Assembly: GCF_000213255.1 (NCBI RefSeq)
Contig: NC_015520.1
Location: 1,818,001-1,882,000 of the forward strand
Direction: 5' to 3'
Source of the DNA: Mahella australiensis 50-1 BON
GTDB taxonomy: Bacteria; Bacillota; Clostridia; Mahellales; Mahellaceae
DNA length: 64,000 nucleotides
The number at the start of each line of letters is the position of its first letter. Position 1 is the first letter of the stretch. Position numbers and translations under genes: made by a program. Below are positions 25,068-36,907 of the stretch, in pieces. The notes under the pieces were generated by a model. It searched no databases, was not told the DNA's origin, and was given only the letters and a program-made list of their open reading frames with translations.

Positions 25068-27884
25068 TCAGCTACATACCGTGGCATCTATTCGTTCAGC
25101 CAATATATCTTTTAAGAATTGGCCGGTGTAGCTTTCGGGATTTGTCGCAATCTCTTCCGGCGTGCCCTGCGCCACTATCTCCCCTCCACGATCTCCACCT
25201 TCGGGACCGAGGTCTATTATATAATCGGCCGACTTTATCACGTCCATATTATGTTCTATGACCACGACGGTATTGCCGGCATCGACCAATCTCTGCAACA
25301 TATCGATCAGCTTATGCACATCGGCCATATGCAGCCCCGTTGTCGGTTCATCCAGTATATACAGCGTTCTGCCTGTGGCACGGCGGCTGAGTTCGGTAGC
25401 AAGCTTTACTCTTTGGGCCTCGCCTCCGGAAAGCGTGGTGGCCGGTTGCCCTAGTTTCATATAGCCGAGTCCGACATCATACAACGTCTGGATTTTGGCC
25501 TGTATGCGCGGTATATTCTTAAAGAATTCCAGCGCATCCTCTACTGTCATATCCAGCACATCGGCTATGCTCTTGCCTTTATACTTCACCTCCAGCGTCT
25601 CCCTGTTATAGCGCTTACCTTGGCACACCTCACACGGGACGTATATATCTGACATGAAATGCATTTCTATCTTTATAACACCATCACCATGACAGGCTTC
25701 GCACCGGCCGCCTCTAACGTTGAAGCTGAAGCGCCCCGGCTTATAGCCGCGCATCCTGGCCTCCTGCGTCTGAGCAAATACATTTCGTATTATGTCAAAT
25801 ACACCGGTATAAGTGGCCGGATTAGAACGCGGCGTACGTCCTATAGGCGATTGGTCGATATCTATAACCTTATCCAGATATTCTTCGCCTTTTATAGCAT
25901 CGTGTTGACCTGGGTAGGTATGCGCGCCGTTTAAATCCCTGGCTAATTGTTTATACAATATTTCATTGACCAATGTACTCTTGCCCGATCCCGACACGCC
26001 TGTTACACATGTAAATGTACCCAAAGGTATATCTACATCGATATCCTTGAGATTATTTTCACGCGCTCCTATTATACTGATCCATTTATTGCCGCCACGC
26101 CTTGTTCGCGGTATTTCTATCGACCTCTTGCCGCTTAAATACTGCCCTGTCAACGATTCGGGACAAGCCTTTATCTCCTCTACCGTACCGGTTGCCACCA
26201 CGTATCCGCCATGCGCGCCGGGGCCTGGCCCCATATCTATTATATAATCGGCCGCATACATCGTCTCTTCATCATGTTCTACCACTACCACGGTGTTGCC
26301 AAGATCCCTCAGGTTCTTCAATGTGTCCAGCAACCTGCCGTTATCGCGTTGATGCAACCCTATACTTGGTTCATCGAGTATATATAATACGCCTACCAAC
26401 CCCGAGCCTATTTGCGTAGCCAATCTTATGCGCTGGGCCTCACCACCAGACAATGTAGTAGCCGATCGCGAAAGTGTAAGATAATCCAGACCCACATTCA
26501 ATAAAAACCCAAGCCTGGCGTTTATCTCCTTGAGTATCTGATCCGCAATCATATGCTCTCGTTCGGTAAGCAATAAAGCGGCAAAAAATTCATCAGCCTC
26601 GCGTATCGACATATCGGATACTTCAGCTATCGATTTGCCCCCTATAGTTACGGCAAGGCTTTCTTTTTTTAGGCGGGCACCGTGGCAGTCGGGGCATAAT
26701 GAAGCCGTCATATAGCTTTCTATCTCGGCCTTTATCCATTCAGACTGCGTTTGTGCATATCGTCTCTCCAGCAGCGGAATAATACCGTCGAACTTGATGT
26801 TTCTCTTAGGCACAGCCTTGGTTGCCTTTGTCCCGTAAAGCAACAAATCGATTATATCCTCTCCGAGGTCTGCTACGGGTACATCGGTTCTGAAACCATA
26901 AGCATCGGCCAATGACCTGATAGAGCTATTAGCATAATATCCCTCTACAGCGAAATTCCACGGCTCGATAGCACCTTCATCCAATGACTTTTGTTTATCA
27001 GGAATAAGAAGCTCCGGATCCAGTTTCATCAACACACCGAGTCCCGTACAAGTCGGACATGCCCCGTAAGGATTATTAAACGAAAACAAGCGCGGCGTTA
27101 TCTCCTCTATGCTTATGCCGCAATCCGGACATGCGAAATTCTGGCTGAACAGCATCTCCTGGCCATCCACAACATCGACCAGCACCAACCCGCCGCTCAG
27201 TTTCATAACCGTTTCTAGCGAGTCAGCCAGGCGGCCCTCTATGCCCGGGCGTATGCTCAACCTATCTACAACTATTTCTATATTATGTTTTTTATTCTTG
27301 GCAAGCTTTATGTCCTCTACAAGATCCATCACTTGTCCATCTATCCGAGCACGCACATAGCCAGCTCGCCGCATATCATCGAGTACCTTGACATATTCTC
27401 CTTTCCTCCCGCGCGCTATAGGCGCCAACAACTGTATCCTCGTACGCTCCGGCAACTGCATTATGCGGTCTATTATCTGATCCAGCGTCTGCTGCTCTAT
27501 CAAGCGACCGCAGTTCGGACAGTGAGGTACCCCTATCCTGGCAAACAGCAATCTTAAATAATCATGTATCTCGGTGACAGTACCCACGGTGGAACGCGGA
27601 TTATGACTAGTGGTTTTCTGGTCTATGGATATAGAGGGCGATAAACCCTCTATATAGTCAACATCCGGTTTGTCCATCTGCCCCAGAAATTGCCTGGCAT
27701 AGGCTGAAAGCGATTCTACATAACGCCGCTGGCCTTCGGCATATATGGTATCGAAGGCCAGCGATGATTTACCCGAACCGCTTAAACCGGTTATAACCAC
27801 CAGTTCATTGCGCGGTATAGTCACATCTATATTCTTAAGGTTGTGCTGTCTGGCTCCCTTTATAATAATAGCATCTTTAGACAT
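25068..27884 (-). CDS. uvrA: Excinuclease ABC subunit A
   Basis: The 938-residue protein is full length for UvrA, with two ABC ATPase modules (Walker [13 protein letters not shown] near residue 32 and [12 protein letters not shown] near 640), zinc-finger cysteine sets (CPNCG, CPDCG, and CEACHGDG with CEVCQG), and two ABC signature motifs LSGGEAQR. It detects bulky DNA damage and loads UvrB. It follows uvrB by 15 bases in the same operon. Confidence 0.98.
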   Translation of the reverse strand: MSKDAIIIKGARQHNLKNIDVTIPRNELVVITGLSGSGKSSLAFDTIYAEGQRRYVESLSAYARQFLGQMDKPDVDYIEGLSPSISIDQKTTSHNPRSTVGTVTEIHDYLRLLFARIGVPHCPNCGRLIEQQTLDQIIDRIMQLPERTRIQLLAPIARGRKGEYVKVLDDMRRAGYVRARIDGQVMDLVEDIKLAKNKKHNIEIVVDRLSIRPGIEGRLADSLETVMKLSGGLVLVDVVDGQEMLFSQNFACPDCGISIEEITPRLFSFNNPYGACPTCTGLGVLMKLDPELLIPDKQKSLDEGAIEPWNFAVEGYYANSSIRSLADAYGFRTDVPVADLGEDIIDLLLYGTKATKAVPKRNIKFDGIIPLLERRYAQTQSEWIKAEIESYMTASLCPDCHGARLKKESLAVTIGGKSIAEVSDMSIREADEFFAALLLTEREHMIADQILKEINARLGFLLNVGLDYLTLSRSATTLSGGEAQRIRLATQIGSGLVGVLYILDEPSIGLHQRDNGRLLDTLKNLRDLGNTVVVVEHDEETMYAADYIIDMGPGPGAHGGYVVATGTVEEIKACPESLTGQYLSGKRSIEIPRTRRGGNKWISIIGARENNLKDIDVDIPLGTFTCVTGVSGSGKSTLVNEILYKQLARDLNGAHTYPGQHDAIKGEEYLDKVIDIDQSPIGRTPRSNPATYTGVFDIIRNVFAQTQEARMRGYKPGRFSFNVRGGRCEACHGDGVIKIEMHFMSDIYVPCEVCQGKRYNRETLEVKYKGKSIADVLDMTVEDALEFFKNIPRIQAKIQTLYDVGLGYMKLGQPATTLSGGEAQRVKLATELSRRATGRTLYILDEPTTGLHMADVHKLIDMLQRLVDAGNTVVVIEHNMDVIKSADYIIDLGPEGGDRGGEIVAQGTPEEIATNPESYTGQFLKDILAERIDATVCS

Positions 27885-27899
27885 AAAATCTTATACTCC

Positions 27900-29867
27900 C
27901 TATAGCTTGCTTTTCAACTCCAACATTTGATCTCTGTATTCAGCGGCTTTTTCAAACTCCATCGCAGCGGCCGCTTCTTTCATCTTGCGCTCTAACTCAT
28001 CTATTATATCGACAATCTCCTGCCTGGTCAACTTGGTCTTGGCAGTATAAACCTCTCGTTTCTCAGCTACTTTTGTAATCTCTATTATATCGCGTATGCC
28101 CTTTTTAATAGTTTGAGGCGTTATGCCATGCTTTTGGTTGTATTCTATCTGCAACTGACGACGCCGATTGGTTTCATCTATAGCGCGCTTCATTGAACCC
28201 GTTATGTTATCGGCATACATTATTACTTTGCCTTCAACATTGCGCGCCGCACGTCCTATAGTCTGTATGAGCGACGTTTCGGAACGTAAAAATCCTTCTT
28301 TATCGGCATCCAATATAGCCACCAATGAGACCTCCGGCAGATCCAAGCCTTCTCTTAGAAGGTTTATTCCGACCAACACATCGAATACACCCAAGCGCAG
28401 ATCCCTTATTATCTGCATACGCTCTATTGTAGCTACGTCAGAATGCATATAGCGCACTTTTATATTCAATTCTTTCAGATAATCGGTAAGATTTTCAGCC
28501 ATCCTTTTGGTAAGCGTGGTAACCAACACGCGCTGACCTTTTTCAACGCGCTTCTTTATCTCGGCTATGAGGTCATCGATCTGGCCTTGAACCGGACGCA
28601 CCTCCACCTCGGGATCAACCAAGCCGGTAGGTCTTATGATCTGCTCTACCACCTGCTGAGAATGTTCCATCTCATAAGGGCCGGGCGTAGCGCTGACAAA
28701 GATGATTTGATTGATATGCGCCTCAAATTCTTCAAACGTCAGCGGCCTATTGTCATATGCAGCCGGCAACCTGAAACCATACTCTACAAGCGTATCCTTG
28801 CGGGAACGGTCGCCGGCATACATGCCGCGTATCTGCGGCAACGTAACATGCGACTCATCTATGAATATCAGAAAATCATCCGGAAAATAGTCCAGCAACG
28901 TATAGGGCGGTTGACCAGGTTGACGACCGTCAAAATAACGCGAATAATTCTCTATGCCCTGGCAGTACCCCACCTCACGCATCATCTCTATATCAAAATT
29001 TGTACGCTGAACTATGCGCTGGGCCTCCAGAAGCTTGTTCTGAGCCTTGAATTCGGCTTCTCGTATAGCCAGGTCGCGCTCTATCTGCTCTATGGCCCTA
29101 TCCAACGTATCCTGCGACGTAACATAATGCGATGCCGGAAATATAGCTACATGATTCAATTCAGCCGTTATTTCGCCAGTCACTATATCAACCTCAGTTA
29201 TACGGTCGATCTCATCGCCAAAAAACTCCACCCTGATAGCCTTATCGCTCGATGACGCCGGAAAAATTTCCACCACGTCGCCATGTACCCGAAACGTACC
29301 ACGTACAAAATCTATATCGTTACGCTCGTACTGTATCTCTATCAAACGGTGCAGCACCTCGTCGCGATCCCTCTCCATGCCAGGACGCAGCGATACCACC
29401 ATCGACGCATATTCGTTCGGATTACCCAAACCATATATACATGACACGCTGGCCACCACTATAACATCGCGGCGCTCCAACAACGCCGAAGTAGCCGAAT
29501 GCCTCATTTTATCTATCTCATCGTTTATAGCCGAGTCCTTCTCTATATACGTATCGGTAGTCGGTATATAAGCCTCGGGCTGATAATAATCATAATAGCT
29601 CACAAAATATTCTACAGCGTTATTGGGAAAAAACTCCTTAAATTCTCCGCATAGCTGTGCTGCCAGGGTCTTGTTGTGCGCTATGACCAGTGTCGGTTTT
29701 TGTACCTTTTGTATTATATTTGCCATGGTAAAGGTCTTACCTGAACCGGTGACACCTAGCATGGTTTGAAACTTCAGGCCATTCTTGACACCATCAGCCA
29801 ACTTTTCTATAGCTTGTGGTTGATCGCCTGTAGGTTTATACTCCGATATTAAATTAAATTCTGCCAT
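27900..29867 (-). CDS. uvrB: Excinuclease ABC subunit B
   Basis: The 655-residue helicase-like protein has Walker [11 protein letters not shown] (about 39-48), the beta-hairpin region around [21 protein letters not shown], helicase motifs V-VI ([23 protein letters not shown]) and a C-terminal UVR motif (about 620-655) that contacts UvrC. It verifies lesions handed over by UvrA. It is part of a ctpA, PDZ protein, uvrB, uvrA transcription unit. Confidence 0.98.
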   Translation of the reverse strand: MAEFNLISEYKPTGDQPQAIEKLADGVKNGLKFQTMLGVTGSGKTFTMANIIQKVQKPTLVIAHNKTLAAQLCGEFKEFFPNNAVEYFVSYYDYYQPEAYIPTTDTYIEKDSAINDEIDKMRHSATSALLERRDVIVVASVSCIYGLGNPNEYASMVVSLRPGMERDRDEVLHRLIEIQYERNDIDFVRGTFRVHGDVVEIFPASSSDKAIRVEFFGDEIDRITEVDIVTGEITAELNHVAIFPASHYVTSQDTLDRAIEQIERDLAIREAEFKAQNKLLEAQRIVQRTNFDIEMMREVGYCQGIENYSRYFDGRQPGQPPYTLLDYFPDDFLIFIDESHVTLPQIRGMYAGDRSRKDTLVEYGFRLPAAYDNRPLTFEEFEAHINQIIFVSATPGPYEMEHSQQVVEQIIRPTGLVDPEVEVRPVQGQIDDLIAEIKKRVEKGQRVLVTTLTKRMAENLTDYLKELNIKVRYMHSDVATIERMQIIRDLRLGVFDVLVGINLLREGLDLPEVSLVAILDADKEGFLRSETSLIQTIGRAARNVEGKVIMYADNITGSMKRAIDETNRRRQLQIEYNQKHGITPQTIKKGIRDIIEITKVAEKREVYTAKTKLTRQEIVDIIDELERKMKEAAAAMEFEKAAEYRDQMLELKSKL

Positions 29868-29881
29868 CGTTTATCAATCCT

Positions 29882-31102
29882 TTAACTCAGCCGGCTGCTA
29901 TTCATAATGTTCCTAAGCGGATCATTATCATCGTGCATATTTATAAAAACAGCAGACCGTTTGGGCATTATAATAGCGCCAAGATTGCTTATTCCATCTG
30001 GATAAAATCGATGCTCGCAGCTTTTTGTATGTCCTTTTATATCTACACCGTCTACCCACATAAAATGCGGATAATCCCTTAATATTTCATTCAACATATC
30101 CTCGCTGTTTACATCGCGGCCATTAACCGATAATATTGTATCTCCGGCTTTAAGCCCCATGGTCTCGGCAGGCGATAGCGGCAAAACATCAAGCACCATA
30201 AGCCCGCGTCTCGGCGCAACAAATATCGGCTCGCCTTTCTGTTGTACCCAAACACCATATTTTATCACCAATTCATGAAGCACCGGCATAGCTATGGCTC
30301 CTATATATGCGAATACCTTATAGCGCGATGCGGCATAGGATAAAACCAGCAGCGTTAAGCTATATAAGCCTAGTCTGAACGCCGATGCATGCACCCTATC
30401 CTTAACCGGTTGGGTTATAGCGATATCACTGTAACCCAAAGCAGCTATCATGGGAATAAGCATAAATGATGCCGCACCGCTTGCTGATTTAAGCAACGGC
30501 CACCACGACGGCATATCCACCGCCTGTCCCACGACTATCATATCGGTGTAAATCAGAAACGCCAGAGGCAACGGCCAAAACTTTTGTATGGCAAACGCTC
30601 CTATCACTTCATGCCGGTTATTTTGCACCAACATAGGCAACGGGTCATGATCGCCCTCCATCAACATGAGCATGCTCTCCATAAGATGCAGTATACCCAC
30701 CAATGCTATTATGCCCGGCACATATGCCTCAGGCCACCCGAATAAAAGGCTTATCATCGCTATTATGCCACCTGCATAAGAGAAGCATACAAACCTCGGA
30801 TCAAATAGGAGCAGTATGAGGGCCAGCGGCCATATAAGCATTATGGAAATCTCGTCTATAGAAACGCCGATCCATAGAGCCACTATGCTGCCTATAAAAC
30901 CCGCTACCAATCCGTATAAGCCACTATTTATAACGCGATGCCATATCGACGCCCTCGGCGCCCCCAACACTCGCTCTTCCAACTCCGCATATCGTTTGCT
31001 TTGAAAATACAGTATGAATATTACCAACGGGAAGTATATATTGAATATCGATTTTATAAAGACCTTAAATATAAGATTAACCGTATCTAAAAACAACATC
31101 AA
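29882..31102 (-). CDS. PDZ-domain multi-pass membrane protein, MinJ-like
   Basis: The 406-residue protein has about six to eight hydrophobic segments up to residue 295 and a PDZ domain near 300-375 (LPLSPAETMGLKAGD). Its size, layout and position beside ctpA and uvrBA resemble Bacillus subtilis MinJ (YvjD), which bridges DivIVA and MinD at cell poles. Orthology is inferred from context, not proven. It is 17 bases downstream of ctpA and 14 bases upstream of uvrB. Confidence 0.75.
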   Translation of the reverse strand: MMLFLDTVNLIFKVFIKSIFNIYFPLVIFILYFQSKRYAELEERVLGAPRASIWHRVINSGLYGLVAGFIGSIVALWIGVSIDEISIMLIWPLALILLLFDPRFVCFSYAGGIIAMISLLFGWPEAYVPGIIALVGILHLMESMLMLMEGDHDPLPMLVQNNRHEVIGAFAIQKFWPLPLAFLIYTDMIVVGQAVDMPSWWPLLKSASGAASFMLIPMIAALGYSDIAITQPVKDRVHASAFRLGLYSLTLLVLSYAASRYKVFAYIGAIAMPVLHELVIKYGVWVQQKGEPIFVAPRRGLMVLDVLPLSPAETMGLKAGDTILSVNGRDVNSEDMLNEILRDYPHFMWVDGVDIKGHTKSCEHRFYPDGISNLGAIIMPKRSAVFINMHDDNDPLRNIMNSSRLS

Positions 31103-31119
31103 ACCTCACCTTGATATTT

Positions 31120-32328
31120 TTATTTTATTTTCGACTTCAATACCTCTACAGCCTTTTGCAACTGTGTATCATCCTCCGGTTTTATCTGCAGCGAGCTCTG
31201 GTATCCCTCGGGCATCTCTACTACCACATCCGGCTGTATGCCTGTGCCGTGTATGTTTCGGCCTTTAGGCGTATAATACTTGGAAGTCGTAAGCTTCAAC
31301 GCCGAACCATCCTTAAAGTCGCGTATGCTCTGCACTATACCTTTGCCGAATGTCTTTGTCCCTACCAACGTGCCGCTGCCGCTGTCCTGCACCGCTCCGG
31401 ATACCACTTCCGATGCGCTGGCGCTGTTTTCGTTTACCAGAATAACCAACGGTACATCTATCTTATTTGCATCGGATGACCAGGACTGCTTCTCGCCGTT
31501 TTTATCCATCGTATACACTATCAAGCCCTTCGGCATCAATCTATCCGCTATCTCAACGGCAACATCAAGCAATCCTCCCGGATTATCGCGCAGATCAAAT
31601 ATAAGGCCTTTCATACCTTGTTTGGAAAGGGCATTTAATGCAGCATCAAACTCTTTTACCGAGCCTTGATCGAAAGTGGTAAGCCTTATATATCCTATGC
31701 CGCCGTCCATCATAGAATATTCTATTGTCTGTATATTTATTATATCGCGTACCAATTCAAACTCCAACAGTTGAGCTGAACCTTCCCTCAGTATGGTAAC
31801 CTTTACTTTGGTACCTTTATCGCCTTTCATCATGGCTACAGCTTTATCCAGAGAACTACCGTCCACATCCTGTCCGTCGACTTTTACCACCTTATCGCCC
31901 GGCTTTATGCCAGCTTTAGCGGCCGGCCCATCTTTGAAGGCATTTACCACTTCTATAAGGTTATCATCCGGATTAACCGTGACCAATAAGCCCACACCGG
32001 CATATTTGCCAGTGGTATGCTCCATAAACTCTTTATACTCATCTTTATCGAAATACTGCGAGTACGGGTCTCCCAAAGCTGCCACTAAGCCTTTTACCGC
32101 ACCATCCATCAGTTTACTTTCATCATAAGGCAAGGCGAACTGACTCTCTATTGTCTTTTTCACTTCTGCCAGTTTGCTCGTGCTTACCAGCCACTGGTAA
32201 TCTTCTCTGGAAATCGTTACCTTATCTCCTTGATAAACCTGCCAATAGTCATTTATAGCTAATGTCAACGTAGAAGAAAGTATAACAGCTATTATAACTA
32301 TAATGATGGTCTGCTTCTTGCTAATCAT
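31120..32328 (-). CDS. ctpA: C-terminal processing peptidase (S41 family)
   Basis: The 402-residue protease has an N-terminal membrane anchor (about 8-25), a PDZ domain (about 105-185) and an S41 catalytic domain. The Ser-Lys dyad lies in NENSASASE (probable Ser304) and GTKTFGKG (Lys329). Such proteases cut surface or signalling proteins, for example in sporulation (CtpB) or wall remodelling, and act outside the membrane. It leads the operon with the PDZ protein and uvrBA. The ATG follows GGGAG by ten bases. Confidence 0.94.
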   Translation of the reverse strand: MISKKQTIIIVIIAVILSSTLTLAINDYWQVYQGDKVTISREDYQWLVSTSKLAEVKKTIESQFALPYDESKLMDGAVKGLVAALGDPYSQYFDKDEYKEFMEHTTGKYAGVGLLVTVNPDDNLIEVVNAFKDGPAAKAGIKPGDKVVKVDGQDVDGSSLDKAVAMMKGDKGTKVKVTILREGSAQLLEFELVRDIINIQTIEYSMMDGGIGYIRLTTFDQGSVKEFDAALNALSKQGMKGLIFDLRDNPGGLLDVAVEIADRLMPKGLIVYTMDKNGEKQSWSSDANKIDVPLVILVNENSASASEVVSGAVQDSGSGTLVGTKTFGKGIVQSIRDFKDGSALKLTTSKYYTPKGRNIHGTGIQPDVVVEMPEGYQSSLQIKPEDDTQLQKAVEVLKSKIK

Positions 32329-32374
32329 CCAATTAATACTCCCTAATATCTATAATGTCGTTCTATTTATATCT

Positions 32375-32383
32375 ATTATAACA
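32375..32383 (-). promoter_or_regulatory. Predicted extended -10 promoter of ctpA-uvrBA
   Basis: TGTTATAAT (32375-32383, minus strand) is an extended -10 in the 88-bp gap before ctpA. No good -35 is seen at 17 bp (TTCTCT). Confidence 0.5.
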
Positions 32384-32416
32384 CCTAATCGCCATAAAGA
32401 GAATATATTTTCTGAT

Positions 32417-34651
32417 TTATATTGCATTGAGCACATATCTGCGCCATATATAACTTATATAAGTTTTAGGCTGTTCACGTATGGACTCCAGTATGCGCTC
32501 ATAATACTCTGACATTTGTTCCAATTCCGCTTTGGTCATAGATTGCTGACTATAACGCGCTCTCTGGAATATATCGGTGAGCTCTTTAAAACGCTGGCTA
32601 CCCATATACCTGCACACCCTGTCAGCGTACTCCGCAGGCGTTTCGCCCGGCCACATGCTCAACCCCCAATGTTCCAACAAACGGCATATAATATCATAAT
32701 ATGTCAGTATACCATCGCGGTATTCGCTTCGGCGCCATATGTTCCGCTGGCGCCATTTAATGATCCATACATACGTTATGCGCATAAGCAAAGCGGCTAT
32801 AAGTGCTGCTGCCGACCATAATACAGTTGGCCACCAGTTCGTTTCCGGTGGTTCTGCCGGCGCCACCACATCAATCTGCGCAGACGGATCATAGTTGCCG
32901 GTCGTTTGATTAAGTTGATTCATATAATCCATATATTGCTGATAATAATCGTTATAATTTCCAGCCGCTACAGCATCGCCTGTTATGGTTTCTCCGAATT
33001 GGCTTGCCGCATATGCCGGCGTTGGTTCAAAAGGCAACCACCCGAATTCACTGAAATATACCTCTACCCACGAATGTGCCTGTGAATTCGTTATTTCATA
33101 ACGATCGCTTTCGACAGGTTCATCCGGCATAACGAAGCCTGTAACATATCTCGCCGGTATACCTATAGAACGCAACATAACAGCCATAGCTGTGGCATAG
33201 TATACACAATAACCCTGTTTTTGTTCAAATATAAAATAATCTACAAACTCCTGTCCTCGCGGTGTATAAGATACATCCAGAGTATATGGAAACTGCCTTA
33301 GATAGCTTTCCACCGCTTTGACTTTGTCGTAAGGGTTACTGTATTTCTCAGTTATCTTCATGGCTTCCTGCTTCAACCTATCGCTTATGCGGTCTTGAGG
33401 CAATTGTAAATATCGATTCATTATAGGTAAAGGATAATTATACCCGCTGGCTTTCAATCTATCCACATCGACTATAGGCACTATGGACTCTGCGGTATAC
33501 GGCTCTCGCATACGGCCTTCAGGATTCATAATCTCATAAGCATCGCTACCATAATACTGGCCCCCATCCTGCTTATAAATTGCCCAGGGCTGCCACGGAA
33601 CAAATAACGTATTGCTATGAAGATCAGCCGGCTCTACGGTTATTTTTATTTTATATGTTTCTACATCGCGCGCAAAGCTATTGTCCATTGCAGCGCCGTC
33701 GTTATATGCATACCATTTGGACTGAGATCTCTCCCAACCACGACCATCATATATATCATAGGCCACCGCTCTCAGATATGTTTTCTGAGGTGAATGCACT
33801 ATCAGCGCTACAGAATCGTCTTGTAGGGCCGGCCCTCCCAGAAATTTTTGGCTACGCTGCATCCCCGTTTCTGATAAATCAAACGTACCGCTCAAATCTA
33901 CCGATGTGAGCGGATGAGCCCTGTCGCCACCACGCCATTCCCTTACCACGGGAAAGGTCTGCACTATTTTATCATTGAGCCACTGCCACGAAACGGGTTC
34001 TATATCCATCGGCATAATCATGGTCATAGCAATAGCAGCCGCTGATATAATACCGCCCATACTCACCCAATTGCTCAGCGCATCTTTGCTTTTTACCCTT
34101 TGCTGTCGCTCATATGTGCGCAGAGCCATTAAAACCACAGCAACTGCCGCAAATACCACCATATAATATATAGCCTCATCTACAAAACCGTACCACTGTA
34201 CAACGAAGACTAGCAGTCCTGCCACTATAGGTATAAAAGTCTGTTTCCAACGGATTATCAAGAACGGCATTATAAAACCCGTCAATATATATATACAAAA
34301 AAGCAATATCTGAGCATATGCCGCAGAATATTCAACCGAATTATTCATATACAGGCTTGCCCATATCGCCATATTTTTCACAAAATCCACCGCAGAAATC
34401 AACTCTTGCTTGTCGCGTATATATACAGCCACTATAATGGCTATAAAGGCCGCGAGCACTATTATATCTATCTTCTTGTAAAAAGCCCACAGCGAAAAAA
34501 GCAGCGTTATGATAACCGTCCATATTATGGTCCTATAGAAAGGATAAGGAAAATCGAACCCGTTTGTTATAGAAAGATTCAAGCATAAAACCATAAGCAC
34601 AGCGACTATAATATATGTCAATAAATATCTTTTACCATGTATATCCTTCAT
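32417..34651 (-). CDS. Membrane-anchored transglutaminase-like protein (TgpA family)
   Basis: The 744-residue protein has about seven membrane helices (1-200), an extracytoplasmic transglutaminase domain with the catalytic Cys in KQGYCVYYATA, His in AHSWVEV and acidic residue near LPFEPTPA, another helix (about 610-630) and a DUF4129 tail. It may cross-link or cleave surface proteins; substrates are unknown. The ATG at 34651 follows GGGAGGG. It ends a moxR-DUF58-tgpA operon, the standard arrangement for this family. Confidence 0.9.
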   Translation of the reverse strand: MKDIHGKRYLLTYIIVAVLMVLCLNLSITNGFDFPYPFYRTIIWTVIITLLFSLWAFYKKIDIIVLAAFIAIIVAVYIRDKQELISAVDFVKNMAIWASLYMNNSVEYSAAYAQILLFCIYILTGFIMPFLIIRWKQTFIPIVAGLLVFVVQWYGFVDEAIYYMVVFAAVAVVLMALRTYERQQRVKSKDALSNWVSMGGIISAAAIAMTMIMPMDIEPVSWQWLNDKIVQTFPVVREWRGGDRAHPLTSVDLSGTFDLSETGMQRSQKFLGGPALQDDSVALIVHSPQKTYLRAVAYDIYDGRGWERSQSKWYAYNDGAAMDNSFARDVETYKIKITVEPADLHSNTLFVPWQPWAIYKQDGGQYYGSDAYEIMNPEGRMREPYTAESIVPIVDVDRLKASGYNYPLPIMNRYLQLPQDRISDRLKQEAMKITEKYSNPYDKVKAVESYLRQFPYTLDVSYTPRGQEFVDYFIFEQKQGYCVYYATAMAVMLRSIGIPARYVTGFVMPDEPVESDRYEITNSQAHSWVEVYFSEFGWLPFEPTPAYAASQFGETITGDAVAAGNYNDYYQQYMDYMNQLNQTTGNYDPSAQIDVVAPAEPPETNWWPTVLWSAAALIAALLMRITYVWIIKWRQRNIWRRSEYRDGILTYYDIICRLLEHWGLSMWPGETPAEYADRVCRYMGSQRFKELTDIFQRARYSQQSMTKAELEQMSEYYERILESIREQPKTYISYIWRRYVLNAI

Positions 34652-34680
34652 AAGTTTCCCTCCCGGCAAACAACCATCGG

Positions 34681-35895
34681 CTAAATGGCCATCAAAGCCG
34701 AAGATGCGTTTTCGTTAGTAGAAAAATCCATTATCTGTACGCCGCATTCCTTAAGATATGCCAATGCATTGGCCTGTTCATTATCATGTTTATCGCCGAA
34801 ATATACACATCTTATCTCATATCCCATATCTTTCAGGGATACCATGGCAGACAACGTATCGCTGGCTAAAAGCGGCACCAAAACCAATACCGCGGTACCC
34901 CATGGCATTGCCGCCATATCTTTCAACAGCACGTCCGACAATGGCCTTTCACCCTGCATTTTTGTCATTATTATAGAATCCATAAACGCCGTGAATGTCG
35001 AAAGATTATTACCCCATAACATTACATGCTCGCGTTCATCATATATCAATCCCGTATGCATTTCGCTGTTGAGGCAGTAATATAATATGGACGCCGCGCA
35101 TTCAGCCATCCGTTCGCTTAATTCCGCAGTATTGCTTTCAAAATCAGGCTTATAGGTATCAATAATCACGCATACCTGCGTATTGGAATTAAATACAAAG
35201 TCTTTTACCAGTAATTCATCGCGTTTAGCAGACAGTTTCCAATGCACGCGTTTTATGCTATCCCCGTCCCTGTATTGACGTATACCGCCTATGTCAGCGA
35301 AATCCTCCATAATACGGTGCTTACCGGATATATTGCCCATTTGCTGATAAGACGATAACGATAAGCGATTCAAATTATACCATTTAGGATACACGCGGAG
35401 TATCAAATGAGAAGCCAATCGTTTATTTACAGCAAATATGCCAAAAGCGTCCTCTACCCTTAACGTTATGGAATCCATGTCATAAAAGCCGTAATGGCCA
35501 CATTGCAGTATATCTTCGAAAGACACCTCATGCCTTGGACCCAAACTTATATGGCGCGAGATATGCTTCTGAGCTAACATATCAGATAATAAATCCGCAC
35601 CTATGGCAACATAAGGTATCGGCAAAAAACTGGGATTCTCTATATCCATACTTATTTGAATGCTATCTCCCACAACAACGCTTTGCTTATCAACTTTTAT
35701 ACTCGTATACAATATATTGACCGAAATAATGGCCCATAAAAACGAAAACAGCATTGAAAACCCATATATATACAATATCATATACGGCAGGCTTCCGCCT
35801 GTAAACAATGCTACAAAAAACAGGATGAGCAAAAACGAAACTGCTATTATAGCCTTAATACCAGTTGGTTTTATGCTAAAACTCTTATCACGCAT
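34681..35895 (-). CDS. DUF58 domain protein
   Basis: The 404-residue protein has two N-terminal membrane helices (about 13-60) and a DUF58 domain with the signature DGDSIKRVHWKLSAKRDELLVKD near 205-225, followed by a von Willebrand A-like domain (about 240-390). It is thought to act with MoxR ATPases in assembling or activating surface complexes. Its start overlaps the moxR end by eight bases. There is no direct evidence for its client. Confidence 0.9.
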   Translation of the reverse strand: MRDKSFSIKPTGIKAIIAVSFLLILFFVALFTGGSLPYMILYIYGFSMLFSFLWAIISVNILYTSIKVDKQSVVVGDSIQISMDIENPSFLPIPYVAIGADLLSDMLAQKHISRHISLGPRHEVSFEDILQCGHYGFYDMDSITLRVEDAFGIFAVNKRLASHLILRVYPKWYNLNRLSLSSYQQMGNISGKHRIMEDFADIGGIRQYRDGDSIKRVHWKLSAKRDELLVKDFVFNSNTQVCVIIDTYKPDFESNTAELSERMAECAASILYYCLNSEMHTGLIYDEREHVMLWGNNLSTFTAFMDSIIMTKMQGERPLSDVLLKDMAAMPWGTAVLVLVPLLASDTLSAMVSLKDMGYEIRCVYFGDKHDNEQANALAYLKECGVQIMDFSTNENASSALMAI

Positions 35896-36850
35896 AATTC
35901 CTCACCGCAGGAACATTCAAATTAGCCAGTACATCTCGCACAGCATCTTCAGCCGTTTTATTCTGCAATCGATATTCCGGCCTGACTATTATGCGGTGGG
36001 CTAAGACAGGTACCGCTACATTTTTTATGTCATCAGGCAATACATATTCCCTGCCACGAATGAAAGCCAACGCTTGAGACGCTTTTAACAACACCAAAGA
36101 TGCTCTCGGGCTCGCACCCAAATAAATGTCTTTGCTATTGCGCGTGCGATTGGCTATATTCACAATATAATTATACAGGCTATCGTCCACATACACCTGC
36201 GATACCGCCTCCTGCATCTGAATAACATCATTGCCATGGAGCACCGGTTCTAAGTGGTCGACTATATTATCGTTTTTATAACTCTGCAATATCGCCTTTT
36301 CATGGACAGGCTGTGGATAACCCATATTTATGCGAACGGTGAAACGATCCAATTGAGCCTCGGGCAACGGAAATGTTCCCTCGTATTCTATAGGATTTTG
36401 CGTCGCTAATACCATGAACGGTTCACTCACATTATAAGTCATGCCGTCTACCGTAATCTGCCTTTCGCCCATAACTTCCAATAAACTGGATTGCGTTTTA
36501 GGCGACGCTCTGTTTATTTCATCAGCTAATATTATATTGCTGAAGATCGGACCTTTTTTAAATTCAAAGCGCTGGTCCTTCTGATTATAAATAGATATAC
36601 CGATTATATCTGAGGGCAATAAATCCGTGGTAAACTGTATTCGGCTGAAACTACATTGTATAGACCTAGCAAGAGCTTTAACCAATGTTGTCTTACCTAC
36701 ACCGGGCACATCTTCTATCAACGCATGCCCTCTGCATAACAATGCTACCAAGACGAGTTCTACTGCATCAGATTTGCCTATTAAAGCCTTTTCTATATTG
36801 TCCTTAAGTACTTTTGCCGATTGATGGAGATCCAAATATACCACCGCCAT
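35888..36850 (-). CDS. MoxR-type AAA ATPase
   Basis: The 320-residue AAA+ protein has Walker A PGVGKTTL (about 49-56), Walker B ILADEINRASPKTQ and a C-terminal lid domain. MoxR ATPases act as chaperone-like activators of VWA-domain partners, here the DUF58 protein. It is first in the operon. The ATG lacks an upstream ribosome site, and the expected transcript start is only about 16-25 bases away, so initiation may be weak or use an internal codon just after GGCGGTGG. Confidence 0.92.
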   Translation of the reverse strand: MAVVYLDLHQSAKVLKDNIEKALIGKSDAVELVLVALLCRGHALIEDVPGVGKTTLVKALARSIQCSFSRIQFTTDLLPSDIIGISIYNQKDQRFEFKKGPIFSNIILADEINRASPKTQSSLLEVMGERQITVDGMTYNVSEPFMVLATQNPIEYEGTFPLPEAQLDRFTVRINMGYPQPVHEKAILQSYKNDNIVDHLEPVLHGNDVIQMQEAVSQVYVDDSLYNYIVNIANRTRNSKDIYLGASPRASLVLLKASQALAFIRGREYVLPDDIKNVAVPVLAHRIIVRPEYRLQNKTAEDAVRDVLANLNVPAVRNYA

Positions 36851-36872
36851 ATAAATATTTGTTTATACGTTT

Positions 36873-36901
36873 ATTTTATATTTAGCCGCAAAATTTGTCA
36901 A
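36873..36901 (-). promoter_or_regulatory. Predicted promoter of the moxR operon
   Basis: A consensus TTGACA (36896-36901) and TAAAAT (36873-36878) on the minus strand are 17 bp apart. The start codon follows after 22 bases. Confidence 0.75.
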
Positions 36902-36907
36902 TATATA

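Noticed and set aside
28443-29255. A 270-codon open frame on the plus strand opposite uvrB
   Set aside because: It is antisense to a highly conserved gene, has no ribosome site or promoter and reads as low-complexity residues; it is a shadow frame.
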